From assembly GCA_041946825.1 (NCBI GenBank), contig JBHGBD010000028.1:3380-67379 (forward strand): a stretch of DNA of 64,000 nucleotides, read 5' to 3'. Position 1 is the stretch's first letter, and every line of letters starts with the position of its first letter. Below are positions 1 to 7,372 of this stretch, piece by piece. Both the position numbers and the translations under genes were made by a program. The notes beneath the pieces were generated by a model that did not search any database, had not been told where the DNA came from, and saw nothing but the letters and a program-made list of their open reading frames with translations. Source of the DNA: CAZTHM01 sp041946825. GTDB taxonomy: Bacteria > Acidobacteriota > Terriglobia > UBA7540.

Positions 1-312
1 TTTCCGCGCTCCCACAACGAAAAGGACGATCGGACACAGGAACGCCACCCAGCCGAACGCCTGGAACAGCAGGTCGGCGGTGTAAGAGCCCACGAGCCCA
101 ATCCAGTTCCGAACATTCGGGTCGGCGGTGGAGGTGTGCAGCGAGGGATCGATGGGCCGGTAGGACGCGAGGCTGAGCAGCAAGAGCAGCCCCGCGACAC
201 TCATCAGGAATCCGGTCAGCTCGGAAAGCCGGCGCGGATCGAGCAGGGCAAATTTGGAGTCGGAAGTTCCGTCGCGCTGCTTGGCGGGAGCGGCGATGGT
301 CGTGGCGCTCAT
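1..312 (-). CDS. ftsK: DNA translocase FtsK, N-terminal fragment
   Basis: Partial gene: the 5' end lies at 312 and the coding sequence runs off the left edge, leaving 104 codons. The translation begins MSATTIAAPAKQRDG. It holds a hydrophobic segment around residues 33-50 (GFLMSVAGLLLLLSLASY), an extracytoplasmic-looking loop with Pro, Asp and Asn, and the start of a second hydrophobic helix ending with VLFVVG. This matches the multi-spanning amino-terminal domain of FtsK/SpoIIIE, which anchors the translocase at the division septum. A GAGG sits 7 bases before the ATG. The motor and gamma domains lie outside the window, so the family call rests on the N-terminal pattern only. Confidence 0.75.
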   Translation of the reverse strand, partial: MSATTIAAPAKQRDGTSDSKFALLDPRRLSELTGFLMSVAGLLLLLSLASYRPIDPSLHTSTADPNVRNWIGLVGSYTADLLFQAFGWVAFLCPIVLFVVGARK

Positions 313-415
313 CTTCGGGCCTCGCAAATTCCGGCCGGCGCCTGCGAACTTCGCGGCGCCCAAATCGGGGTTTCAAGGGACAATTCCCCTTACCCCAAAG
401 CCTGTAAACTGGCCC

Positions 416-1237
416 TTAGGAGTGACGCAATCCCCATCCGAGTACGAATACTAGCACGCCCAACGCAATCCGGTAAACAACGAATATTTTGAACGTCCCG
501 CGCTCGAGGTAGCGAATCAGGACGGCGATGACGAGATACCCTACGACCGCTGCCACGACCACGCCCGCCAGGAAGGGAAGCACCATTTCGTGCGCGACGC
601 CTTCATGGCGAATTTCCAAAGCCTTCTTGAGTGCTGCGCCGGCAATGATGGGCGTCGAAAGGAGGAACGAGAAACGCGCCGCGCTCTCGCGCTTCAGGCC
701 GCGGAACATTCCCGCCGTCATGGTGATGCCGGAGCGCGAGACGCCGGGAATCACCGCCAGCGCCTGCGCCACGCCGATCACCAGCGAATCGAAGAGCGAG
801 ACGTGATCGAGCGTCTGGTGCCGGTCCCCCAGGCGCTCGCCCCACCACATCAGCAGGCCCACCACGACCAGGGCCGTCGCGATGATGAGCGGCGAGCGCA
901 ACTGTTCTTCCGCCGCGTGCTCGAAGAGAAGTCCGGCCACGCCTGCCGGAATCGTCGCGGCGACCAGGAACCAGAGCAGGCGGCGGTCAAGCCCCAGTCC
1001 GGGATTGCCGCCCCACTTTTGGCCGATCACCAGTCCCGCCATCTCCAGCCAGTAGCGCCAGAAATAGACCAGCACGGCGACCAGCGTTCCGGCGTGCAGC
1101 GCCACGTCAAACGTCAGCCCGGGATCCTTCCACCCCAGCAGCCAGGGAAACAGCGCCAGATGCGCCGTGCTGGAGATGGGAAGGAATTCCGTCAGGCCCT
1201 GAACGACGGCAAGGACGATGGCTTGGTAGAGAGGCAT
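416..1237 (-). CDS. uppP: Undecaprenyl-diphosphatase UppP (BacA family)
   Basis: 273 residues, the usual size for UppP. This polytopic inner-membrane enzyme hydrolyses undecaprenyl diphosphate to the monophosphate, recycling the lipid carrier for peptidoglycan and surface polysaccharides; the family is linked to bacitracin tolerance. The two signature motifs are present: QGLTEFLPISS at residues 13-23, with the conserved Glu and Ser, and PGVSRSGIT at 164-172. The rest is mostly hydrophobic helices. A GGAGGTAC directly precedes the ATG. It lies 103 bp downstream of ftsK on the same strand, so cell-envelope and division functions neighbour each other. Confidence 0.95.
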   Translation of the reverse strand: MPLYQAIVLAVVQGLTEFLPISSTAHLALFPWLLGWKDPGLTFDVALHAGTLVAVLVYFWRYWLEMAGLVIGQKWGGNPGLGLDRRLLWFLVAATIPAGVAGLLFEHAAEEQLRSPLIIATALVVVGLLMWWGERLGDRHQTLDHVSLFDSLVIGVAQALAVIPGVSRSGITMTAGMFRGLKRESAARFSFLLSTPIIAGAALKKALEIRHEGVAHEMVLPFLAGVVVAAVVGYLVIAVLIRYLERGTFKIFVVYRIALGVLVFVLGWGLRHS

Positions 1238-1301
1238 GTACCTCCGATGAATTTAGCGATTTCGCGATCGGGCGATTTCCCGGCATTGGTCGCCGAAGAA
1301 C

Positions 1302-1760
1302 TCACGGCTCGGTTTCCGCAAAGTCGCTCAGCACAATGACCGGGATTTCCATCAGGCGCTTCCAGCGCTCATCGTTTGTGACAACGAGGTCCGCCTTGTT
1401 TGTGATAGCGGTCGCGAACTGCAGCGCGTCCGGGCTCCGCAGCCATGCGTGTTTTGCTCGGAGGCGAGCTGCCCACTCGCACACGGGCAAGTCCACTGGA
1501 GCGATGGTAACGGCGCGAGTGTGCAAGAGCAGGCGCCGATACTGGTCGGCAAGTTCCGCGTGCCCACGGCGCAACGGCAGAACGAGCACTTCCATGAGGC
1601 TTACGATGCTTGTGATCCCGATGGTGTGCCCCTGGTGGATCGAGTCGAACACTTCGTGGGCGAGGTTAGAGAACTTGGGATGATCCTCCAGGTAGTAGAT
1701 CAGCGGGGCGCTGTCAAAGGCAACGACTTTATCCCTGACAGCGAGGCTTATTTGTCCCAC
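1302..1760 (-). CDS. PIN-domain protein, putative toxin of a type II TA pair
   Basis: 152 residues with a PIN ribonuclease fold pattern. Acidic residues of the Mg-binding site are visible: Asp16 in AFDSAPLIYYLE, a Glu in SLMEVLVLP, an Asp in SPDALQFATA, and a late Asp in VTNDERW. PIN toxins (VapC group) typically cleave tRNA or other RNA. The proposed GTG start lies inside the last codons of the preceding antitoxin, giving a 13-base overlap and probable translational coupling. The target RNA cannot be read from the sequence. Some PIN proteins are not toxins, but the upstream partner makes the TA reading the best one. Confidence 0.8.
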   Translation of the reverse strand: MGQISLAVRDKVVAFDSAPLIYYLEDHPKFSNLAHEVFDSIHQGHTIGITSIVSLMEVLVLPLRRGHAELADQYRRLLLHTRAVTIAPVDLPVCEWAARLRAKHAWLRSPDALQFATAITNKADLVVTNDERWKRLMEIPVIVLSDFAETEP

Positions 1761-1957
1761 GAGTCGCGTTCCGCGTTGATGTACTCTTGCGCGTCGATGC
1801 CGTCCCAGACCTCTTTGCCGAGCCCGCGCAGTTCGGTAATTTCGTGCTGGGGTTCCGCCGGGTTCCGGGCCAAGTCATGCAGTAGTCGGACGCGCTCCTC
1901 GGGCTTGAGGCGCTTCACGGCCTCGATGATTTCCTCGACGGTGAGATGCGTGGCCAT
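1748..1957 (-). CDS. Small antitoxin partner of the PIN protein
   Basis: 69 residues, acidic and helical, beginning MATHLTVEEIIEAV and ending in GLGKEVWDGIDAQEYINAERDSW. That tail is typical of short proteins encoded immediately before PIN toxins, in which the C-terminal part wraps the toxin. The N-terminal 30 residues (VEEIIEAVKRLKPEERVRLL) form a helical segment that may be for DNA binding or dimerisation. A GAGGT sits 5 bases before the ATG. It is the first gene of the pair and, as in other type II modules, probably binds its own promoter in complex with the toxin. That regulation is inferred. Confidence 0.75.
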   Translation of the reverse strand: MATHLTVEEIIEAVKRLKPEERVRLLHDLARNPAEPQHEITELRGLGKEVWDGIDAQEYINAERDSWDK

Positions 1958-2107
1958 GCCTTACCTCTTGTCCTAGTTTACTACACCCAGGAAGCCACAG
2001 GACAGCTGTCTGTTTTCTGTCACCCTAGGTTGCCGACCTGCACTCAAGAACGAACCACTGGCCCCGAACCGCCAACGACTGACTACCCACAACGAACCTT
2101 CTATTCC

Positions 2108-3799
2108 TCACACCTCCAGGATTACGGGCAAAATCATCGGCCTCTTGCCCGTCTCCTGATCGAAGTACCTGCGCAGCGCGGTGCGGATTTTCTCCTTGAT
2201 GACTCCCCAGTCGCCGACCTCTTCGAGGTTGGATTTTTCGATGGTTTTCAGGATTACTTCGCGCGCGCTTTCGACGAGCTCGTGCGCCTCGTCGAGCGGC
2301 ACGAACCCGCGCGAGACGATTTCCGGCCGCGCCTCGAGCGCGCCGGTATGCTCGTTGATGGCGAGGATGGGGATGACGATGCCGTCCTCAGAAATGTGCC
2401 GGCGCTCTTTCAGGATGACGTCGCCGACTTCGTCGAGCGTGCCGACGTCGATGCAGACGCGTCCCACCTTGATGCGCTCGCCGCGCCGCGCGCCGCGCTC
2501 ATCGAACTCCAGCACATCGCCGCTCTCGAGCAGGAAGACCTCGCCCGAAACCGCGCCCAGCTCTTTGGCCATCACCGTGTGGCGATAAAGCTGGCGGTAC
2601 TCGCCGTGGATGGGCACGAAATATTTCGGCCGCACCAAGTTGAGCATCAGGCGCAATTCCTCGGCGCTGCCGTGTCCCGAAACGTGCACGGGCGGAGAGC
2701 TCCCGTCGTGATAGTGGACGCGCGCGCCACGGCGATAGAGGTGATCGATCATGCGGAAGATGGATTTCTCGTTGCCGGGAATGACCCGCGCGGAGATCAC
2801 CATATCGTCGCCGGGCTCGAGCGAAATCCACTTGTGGCTGTTGACGGCGACTCGCGAGAGCGCCGCCAAGGGCTCGCCCTGGCTGCCCGTCAGGACAACC
2901 GCCACCTTGTCGCGCGGGAGCTTTCTGATGTCCAGCGGCGGGACCAGCAGCCCGGGGGGAATCTGCAGCCGGCCCATCTGCTGCGCGATTTCGGTGTTCT
3001 GAAACATCGCCCGCCCGACGAAACACAGGCGGCGGCCGTACTCGTGCGCGAGGTCGGCGACGAGCTGCAGCCGGTGCAGGGAAGTCGCGAAGCAGGAAAT
3101 CAGCACGCGCCCCTTGGCTTCCGCCATAATCTCTTCGAAGCGCTCGCGCACGCCGCGCTCCGAGGGCGTCATGCCCGGCCGCTCGACGTTGGTGGAATCG
3201 GAGAAGAGCGCCAGCACCCCGCGCCGGCCGTAGTCGGCGAGGGTGTGGAGATCGCTCACGCGCTGATCCATGGGCGTGGGATCGAACTTGAAGTCGCCGG
3301 TGTGAATCACCGTGCCCACGGGCGTGGTCATCGCCAGCGCCCCCGACTCAATGATGCTGTGGGTGAGGTGGATGAACTCGATGTGGAAGGGGCCGACCTC
3401 GAACGGCGCCCCGGGGAGCATCTCGCGCAGCTCGACATCGTCGAGGCCGTGGTCGTCGAGCTTGACGCGCGCCAGCGCCAGCGTGAACGGCGTGCCGTAA
3501 ACCGGCGCGTCGATCTCGTCCAGGACGTAGGGCAGCGCGCCCAGGTGGTCCTCGTGGCCGTGGGTCAGGAGGATGGCGCGCACGCGCTCGCGGTTCTGGC
3601 GAAGATAGGTAATATCCGGGATGACGATATCCACGCCAAGTAATTCGGCGTCAGGAAACATCACCCCGCAGTCGACGACCACCAGGCTGTCGTCGTACTC
3701 GAAGGCCATCATGTTCATGCCGAACTCGCCCAGGCCTCCGAGCGGGATGGCGCGCAATGGGGGATTGGGAATGGCCGGACCTCCTCTGTGACCGACCAT
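2108..3799 (-). CDS. rnj: Ribonuclease J
   Basis: 563 residues, the normal length for RNase J, a metallo-beta-lactamase/beta-CASP ribonuclease with 5'-3' exo- and endonuclease activity in mRNA decay and rRNA maturation. The zinc-binding motif THGHEDHLGA lies near residues 79-88. The N-terminal signature IPLGGLGEFGMNM is present, as are the beta-CASP segments FSDSTNVERPG and LTGSQGEP and a C-terminal dimerisation region. The first ATG (3799) has no obvious ribosome site before it. An AGGAGG lies inside the reading frame, 7 bases before an ATT codon at 3772-3770, so translation may start at that rare codon, nine residues in. The annotated start is therefore uncertain; the identity is not. Confidence 0.95.
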   Translation of the reverse strand: MVGHRGGPAIPNPPLRAIPLGGLGEFGMNMMAFEYDDSLVVVDCGVMFPDAELLGVDIVIPDITYLRQNRERVRAILLTHGHEDHLGALPYVLDEIDAPVYGTPFTLALARVKLDDHGLDDVELREMLPGAPFEVGPFHIEFIHLTHSIIESGALAMTTPVGTVIHTGDFKFDPTPMDQRVSDLHTLADYGRRGVLALFSDSTNVERPGMTPSERGVRERFEEIMAEAKGRVLISCFATSLHRLQLVADLAHEYGRRLCFVGRAMFQNTEIAQQMGRLQIPPGLLVPPLDIRKLPRDKVAVVLTGSQGEPLAALSRVAVNSHKWISLEPGDDMVISARVIPGNEKSIFRMIDHLYRRGARVHYHDGSSPPVHVSGHGSAEELRLMLNLVRPKYFVPIHGEYRQLYRHTVMAKELGAVSGEVFLLESGDVLEFDERGARRGERIKVGRVCIDVGTLDEVGDVILKERRHISEDGIVIPILAINEHTGALEARPEIVSRGFVPLDEAHELVESAREVILKTIEKSNLEEVGDWGVIKEKIRTALRRYFDQETGKRPMILPVILEV

Positions 3800-3899
3800 C
3801 GTAACACACGCAAGAGGAGTGCGTAGCGGCGACCTTCAGGCCGGCGTGCCGGGACGATTCGCGGTACCCCAGAGCATCGACTCGCAACGCTTCCGTAAC

Positions 3900-4043
3900 G
3901 GCCCTTAAGATTTTGGGAACCTAATAAGTACTTTGTTTAGAATAAGTAACCAGCTTTGTATAAAAATTAAACATTTGTTGATTCTAAAGGATTAGTCAGC
4001 TTCGGGTCGCTTTTCTAAAAATTAAGTTGTTCATTCTAAATGA
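3900..4043. repeat. AT-rich flank with two direct repeats
   Basis: About 140 bp of markedly AT-rich DNA sits between rnj and the STGPRT gene and touches the latter's stop codon. It contains two imperfect direct copies of a two-part unit. TAAAAATTAA occurs at 3961-3970 and 4016-4025. TTGTTSATTCTAAA occurs at 3975-3988 and 4027-4040. An inverted TTTAGAATAA lies at 3936-3945. Nothing coding was found here. It could be the remnant edge of an inserted unit or a 3' regulatory region. Confidence 0.6.
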
Positions 4044-5069
4044 CTAACTAACTTCCCGATTTTGCAGGGTATAGGGCAGATACCCATTCCGTCTCCTTCG
4101 CCGCTGTGCCCACTGCATATAAAGGAGCAGCTTGGTTTTGCGCTCGATCTCGCGGTCGAGAAGCTGTTCCTGGCGCATCAGCATCGGCCATTCCGGGGTC
4201 GAGGGCATCACGGCGTCGGAGCGCACGCTGGCGACGCTGGGCACATGATTCTGCAGCCAGGTCAAGTGTCTTTCATTGATGTCGCGGCGCTCTTCGAGCA
4301 GATCGATCCGCAGGTCGCGGTAGAACTGTTCGGACATGGCCGCCTCGTCGTCTTGCGGCGGGACGGCTTCAGGGGTTGCCGAACTGCCGGCACCTTGGGG
4401 GTCGGCCGGCGCCGGCACCTGCTGGGCGGCGTATGCCGCGGCAGCCTCGGCGCGCTGGGCCAGGTAGTGGTATGCGGTCAGGATGCGCGCCCCGCGCGTG
4501 GAAGGCTCGGGGCCATAGACGCTGGCCATCAGGCGATATCCCTTTTCGGTGAACTCGCGGCGCTCGACGGCCTCAATGAACATGTCCACCAAGCGCCCCA
4601 GCTCCTTGAATTTGGCGGGTGAGTCGGGGATGTTGAACATGCCCATCTCGAGCGCCTTCTTCTGCGAGAAGTCGCTGGATTCTTTCTCCATTTCGGCTTC
4701 CTGCTGCAGGCGGTCGCGCTCCAGGCGCTCCAGGTTCTTGACGGTCAGCCCCTCCTGGGCGCGCAGGTTGCGGAGCCGCCGCCAGCGCAGCATGGCGATG
4801 TCTTCGATCAGCAGGCGCTGGGCGGGGTTGGTGGGATGATGCGCGATCAGCAACTCGAACAGGAGGGCCTTGTAGTCGCTGGGATCCTCGTCCAGGGCGA
4901 TCATGCTGTGCAGGGGCGTCGGGACGGCCACGGCCGGCTTTCGCGGCGGACGGCCATTCGCGGCCGAGCGGCGCTTGCCGGCGGCGGTGCGCGGGCCGGT
5001 GGACTTGCGGGCGTTTTCCCGGCGCGCTTCCAGGGCGCGCGGGGTGACGGTCTTTCGACAGAGCGGCAT
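4044..5069 (-). CDS. STGPRT-motif hypothetical protein
   Basis: 341 residues from the chosen start. The N-terminus is basic and carries the motif RRENARKSTGPRTAAGK (about residues 18-34) followed by a Pro-rich stretch. This signature belongs to hypothetical proteins found often in Acidobacteriota and Planctomycetota. The middle is helical and charged (RRRLRNLRAQEGL, then a coiled-coil-like ERLERDRLQQEAEMEKE). After an Ala/Pro/Gln-rich linker comes a second helical region ending in basic MQWAQRRRRR. No enzyme motif is seen. The ATG at 5069 is preferred because GGAGG lies 6 bases before it; a more upstream in-frame ATG at 5105 lacks one. A near-consensus promoter lies about 95 bp upstream. Function unknown. 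Confidence 0.75.
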   Translation of the reverse strand: MPLCRKTVTPRALEARRENARKSTGPRTAAGKRRSAANGRPPRKPAVAVPTPLHSMIALDEDPSDYKALLFELLIAHHPTNPAQRLLIEDIAMLRWRRLRNLRAQEGLTVKNLERLERDRLQQEAEMEKESSDFSQKKALEMGMFNIPDSPAKFKELGRLVDMFIEAVERREFTEKGYRLMASVYGPEPSTRGARILTAYHYLAQRAEAAAAYAAQQVPAPADPQGAGSSATPEAVPPQDDEAAMSEQFYRDLRIDLLEERRDINERHLTWLQNHVPSVASVRSDAVMPSTPEWPMLMRQEQLLDREIERKTKLLLYMQWAQRRRRRNGYLPYTLQNREVS

Positions 5070-5162
5070 AGAAACCTCCCCAGGGGATGAAAATTGCCGC
5101 GCCATCTCCCCTCCCGGCGGGGCGAGTGGAGGCGGCGCGGCCAGTCGTTAGCCTAAAATTGT

Positions 5163-5191
5163 ACTATAACACAACTAGCCTCATTTGTCAA
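5163..5191 (-). promoter_or_regulatory. Near-consensus sigma70-type promoter
   Basis: On the minus strand a perfect TTGACA (-35, 5191-5186) is followed by exactly 17 bases and TATAGT (-10, 5168-5163), one mismatch from consensus. The transcript would start near 5156 and carry a leader of about 87 nt before the ATG at 5069. The site lies in an AT-rich island unlike the surrounding high-GC DNA. Confidence 0.8.
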
Positions 5192-5250
5192 GCATAAAAT
5201 AGGCTCGACTGGTAGTTTTCTTGGGAGGACGTTTTGTCCGGACTGGCGCG

Positions 5251-5308
5251 CGCCCTCACCCCTGCCGATCAGGCCCATGGGGACGCCCCCTTCCGCGGGG
5301 AGAGGGCG
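5251..5308. repeat. Intergenic inverted repeat (CGCCCTC/GAGGGCG)
   Basis: CGCCCTC at 5251-5257 pairs with GAGGGCG at 5302-5308, with an internal GGGGACGCCCCC stretch. It resembles the CCCTCACC...GGGGAGAGGG palindromes scattered in many high-GC genomes. It lies in the 318-bp gap between the STGPRT gene and the next small gene. No other feature was seen in that gap besides the promoter at 5163-5191. Confidence 0.5.
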
Positions 5309-5387
5309 GGGGAGCCTCGGCACAGCGCAATCCCTTTCAGGTTGCCCGGGCGGAGGGGATTCCGGTGAGAGTGTTGGGAAGGTCTTG

Positions 5388-5696
5388 CTAGAGGTCCCGC
5401 GAACCCTCAGCGGGCAGCACGAATCCCGGGAAGGTTCTCGAAAGCTCCTTTAGAAGGTCGTCGGTGGTGGGCGGCTGTTCGGCAGGGACGCCGTTCTGGG
5501 CCCACTGGGCGACGTACTTGGCCAGGCAGCCCTCGCCGCAGAGGGGGTCAAAGCCGGGCAGGAGCTCGCCACGAAACCGCCGGGCGATCAGAGACCCGGT
5601 ATCGTCCATGCGCGCCTGGAAGCGGTGGTTGGGCCGGTTCATTTCCATGCTGCACATGCGGCACCAGGGGCCCCGGTTCCGGTTCGGGTTCACCAT
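5388..5696 (-). CDS. Small cysteine-rich hypothetical protein
   Basis: 102 residues from the ATG at 5696, which has GGAGGA 5 bases before it; a longer frame to 5744 lacks such a site. Two Cys pairs stand out: WCRMC near the N-terminus and CGEGC in the middle, the latter in DPLCGEGCLAKYVAQW. Four cysteines in two pairs suggest a zinc-binding knuckle or treble-clef-like fold, perhaps like small zinc-finger proteins that bind nucleic acid or partner proteins. The C-terminus (TDDLLKELSRTFPGF) is helical. No family was recognised and there is no close operon partner. Confidence 0.6.
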   Translation of the reverse strand: MVNPNRNRGPWCRMCSMEMNRPNHRFQARMDDTGSLIARRFRGELLPGFDPLCGEGCLAKYVAQWAQNGVPAEQPPTTDDLLKELSRTFPGFVLPAEGSRDL

Positions 5697-6197
5697 ATAT
5701 TCCTCCCCGCAGCCTCGCATCAGGCCGGGAGCAGCCAGCCCCACGGGGTCGCCCGCCCGGTTAACGGAGACTGTCTCTCAACGCTTCTAGCTCTGTCCTG
5801 TCCTTTGGCCCGAATTCTCAGGTCTGGCATTAGCAAGAATGTGGCCAGTACCGAGCGGGACGTACAAGCGCCGTAAATAGAGCCAGTTCCAGGAAGTGAG
5901 GGGTGGAAGGGCGCCGCGCGGCCTGATTTTTTCTACCTTCGGCAGGGAGAAAATTCCGAGCCGGACGAAATCTCGCTCCGTCAATCTCCTTGGAATACCT
6001 TAGGTTGGCGTCAGGAGATTATTGTATGCCGACGGGGCTGCGCTGTGTTGGCCTGACCCGCCCCCATGAAGCGCATCGGAACATCCACTCTCGGAGGTGA
6101 GGGCAAGAGGGAAGGACGAGCGCAGTTTGAGACTCTTTCGCCGTGCTCCGCTCGGGAGAGGCGGACTCCGACGGATCGGTGCCTGAAGGGGACGGCG
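5697..6197. other. Gene-free stretch, 501 bp
   Basis: No convincing gene or RNA was found. A 65-codon frame on the minus strand (5787-5984) lacks a usable ribosome site and has no recognisable content. The stretch separates the cytochrome operon end from the small Cys-rich gene and presumably holds the latter's promoter, which could not be pinpointed. Confidence 0.5.
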
Positions 6198-7202
6198 CTA
6201 GTTCTTGTCCCCCGCGCCGTGCACTCCACCACAGACCTTGCAGGGCGTGGGCGGCTCGGCGTTATCGACGCGGTGCTTGACGGGCGGCAAGGTCTTGAGG
6301 AAAGCGAACATGGCCTTCAAGTCTTCGTCGGTAAAGTCCTTGAAATCCCACCAGGGCATGATCTTGCTGAGCGGGCGCGCCTTGACGTAGCCGGTGCGCA
6401 TAACCTGAATGAAAAGTTGTTCGTCGTAGTAGGGGATCCCGGAAGGGTCGGGGGTGATATTGACGCTGGTGACGTGCCCCCAGGGGCCGGTGAGGGGGAA
6501 GCCTCCGGCGAAGTCCAGGCCCTTGATGGGCTGCCCGCGGCGCTGGGGCGTGTGGCAGTCGGAGCAACCGGTGATGTTCACCAGGTATTCGCCACGCTTG
6601 ACCGGCGTGGAAAGATCGGGCGGCGGCACGGGCGCGGTGAGAGGTTCAGGGACGGAGCGGATCAGGTATTTCACCGGGACGATGATTTCCGTCTTGGGCA
6701 GCGGATTTTTGACCGGCGGCAGCGTGCGGATGAATGCCACCACGGAGGCGAGGTCTTCGTCCGGCAAGGCGCGGAAATGGGGATAGGGCATCATGGGAAA
6801 CAGCGCGCGGCCGTCGTGGCCGATGCCTTCGCGAATGGCGCGCGCGAACATATCGTCCGTCCAAGTGCCCGCGCCGGTCTCGGGATCCGGCGTCAAGTTC
6901 GGCGCGACGATGCGTCCCGGCAGCTCTTTAATCGGCAACACCATGCCCGCGCCTTTCATGCCGGGCAGGATGGGAACATCGTGCTGGGTCCAATCGTGGG
7001 GCGAGTGGCACCCCTGGCAGCCGTTAAAGATGTATTGGCCGCGCGCCAGGCGCTCCGGGGTGGGCTCGAATTTGCGGTCCGTAAGTGGCCGCGCCTTCGG
7101 CCCGAGGAACGGCCGCCAGCCGATGGTGAACGTGATCCCCACTGCCAGCAGCAACACGATTCCGAGCAGCACGATTCCGACAATTCTCCCGAAACGGCCC
7201 AT
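6198..7202 (-). CDS. Membrane-anchored di-haem cytochrome c
   Basis: 334 residues from the ATG at 7202 (GGAGG about 7 bases upstream; the GTG at 7208 would overlap that site). One N-terminal membrane helix (IVGIVLLGIVLLLAVGI) anchors two class-I-like cytochrome c domains in the periplasm. Haem sites are CQGCH near residue 57 and CSDCH near residue 200. Candidate Met axial ligands lie in FPMMPYPHF and in ARPLSKIMPWWDF. A C-terminal CKVCGG lacks the His and is not a haem site. This layout matches electron-carrier subunits that shuttle electrons to or from a larger redox enzyme. It is the last gene of a same-strand run with two large di-haem proteins. Confidence 0.85.
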   Translation of the reverse strand: MGRFGRIVGIVLLGIVLLLAVGITFTIGWRPFLGPKARPLTDRKFEPTPERLARGQYIFNGCQGCHSPHDWTQHDVPILPGMKGAGMVLPIKELPGRIVAPNLTPDPETGAGTWTDDMFARAIREGIGHDGRALFPMMPYPHFRALPDEDLASVVAFIRTLPPVKNPLPKTEIIVPVKYLIRSVPEPLTAPVPPPDLSTPVKRGEYLVNITGCSDCHTPQRRGQPIKGLDFAGGFPLTGPWGHVTSVNITPDPSGIPYYDEQLFIQVMRTGYVKARPLSKIMPWWDFKDFTDEDLKAMFAFLKTLPPVKHRVDNAEPPTPCKVCGGVHGAGDKN

Positions 7203-7280
7203 GAACACACCTCCCTACTGTCTCGCGTCCTTTCGCGACTGGTTTTTGCCCTTGCGAAGAGAAACGGCATTGTACCACGA

Positions 7281-7329
7281 ATAGCGGCCGCTTCAGGCCG
7301 CCACGTGGCGAGGTAAACTCGCCGCTACA
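7281..7329. repeat. TAGCGGC-type palindromic repeat, copy 1
   Basis: TAGCGGC (7282-7288) and GCCGCTA (7321-7327) bound an element with an inner perfect hairpin, GGCGAG-GTAAA-CTCGCC (7307-7323). Read on the minus strand it begins TGTAGCGGCGAG and is clearly related to the element at 21212-21262. It lies in the gap between two cytochrome genes. Confidence 0.65.
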
Positions 7330-7372
7330 GCGGCAGGAGGTCATCCCCGCGGAAGCGGGGAGCGGCGCTGCA

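Noticed and set aside
1946..3643. Long plus-strand open frame opposite RNase J
   Set aside because: It is antisense to a clear RNase J gene; its long length comes from the high GC content and the codon pattern of the real gene.
5787..5984. 65-codon minus-strand frame in a gene-free stretch
   Set aside because: TTG start with the AGGAG too close, no recognisable content, no conservation evidence available.
6066..7316. Plus-strand frame opposite the di-haem cytochrome
   Set aside because: Antisense to two CxxCH haem sites that are certainly coding on the minus strand.
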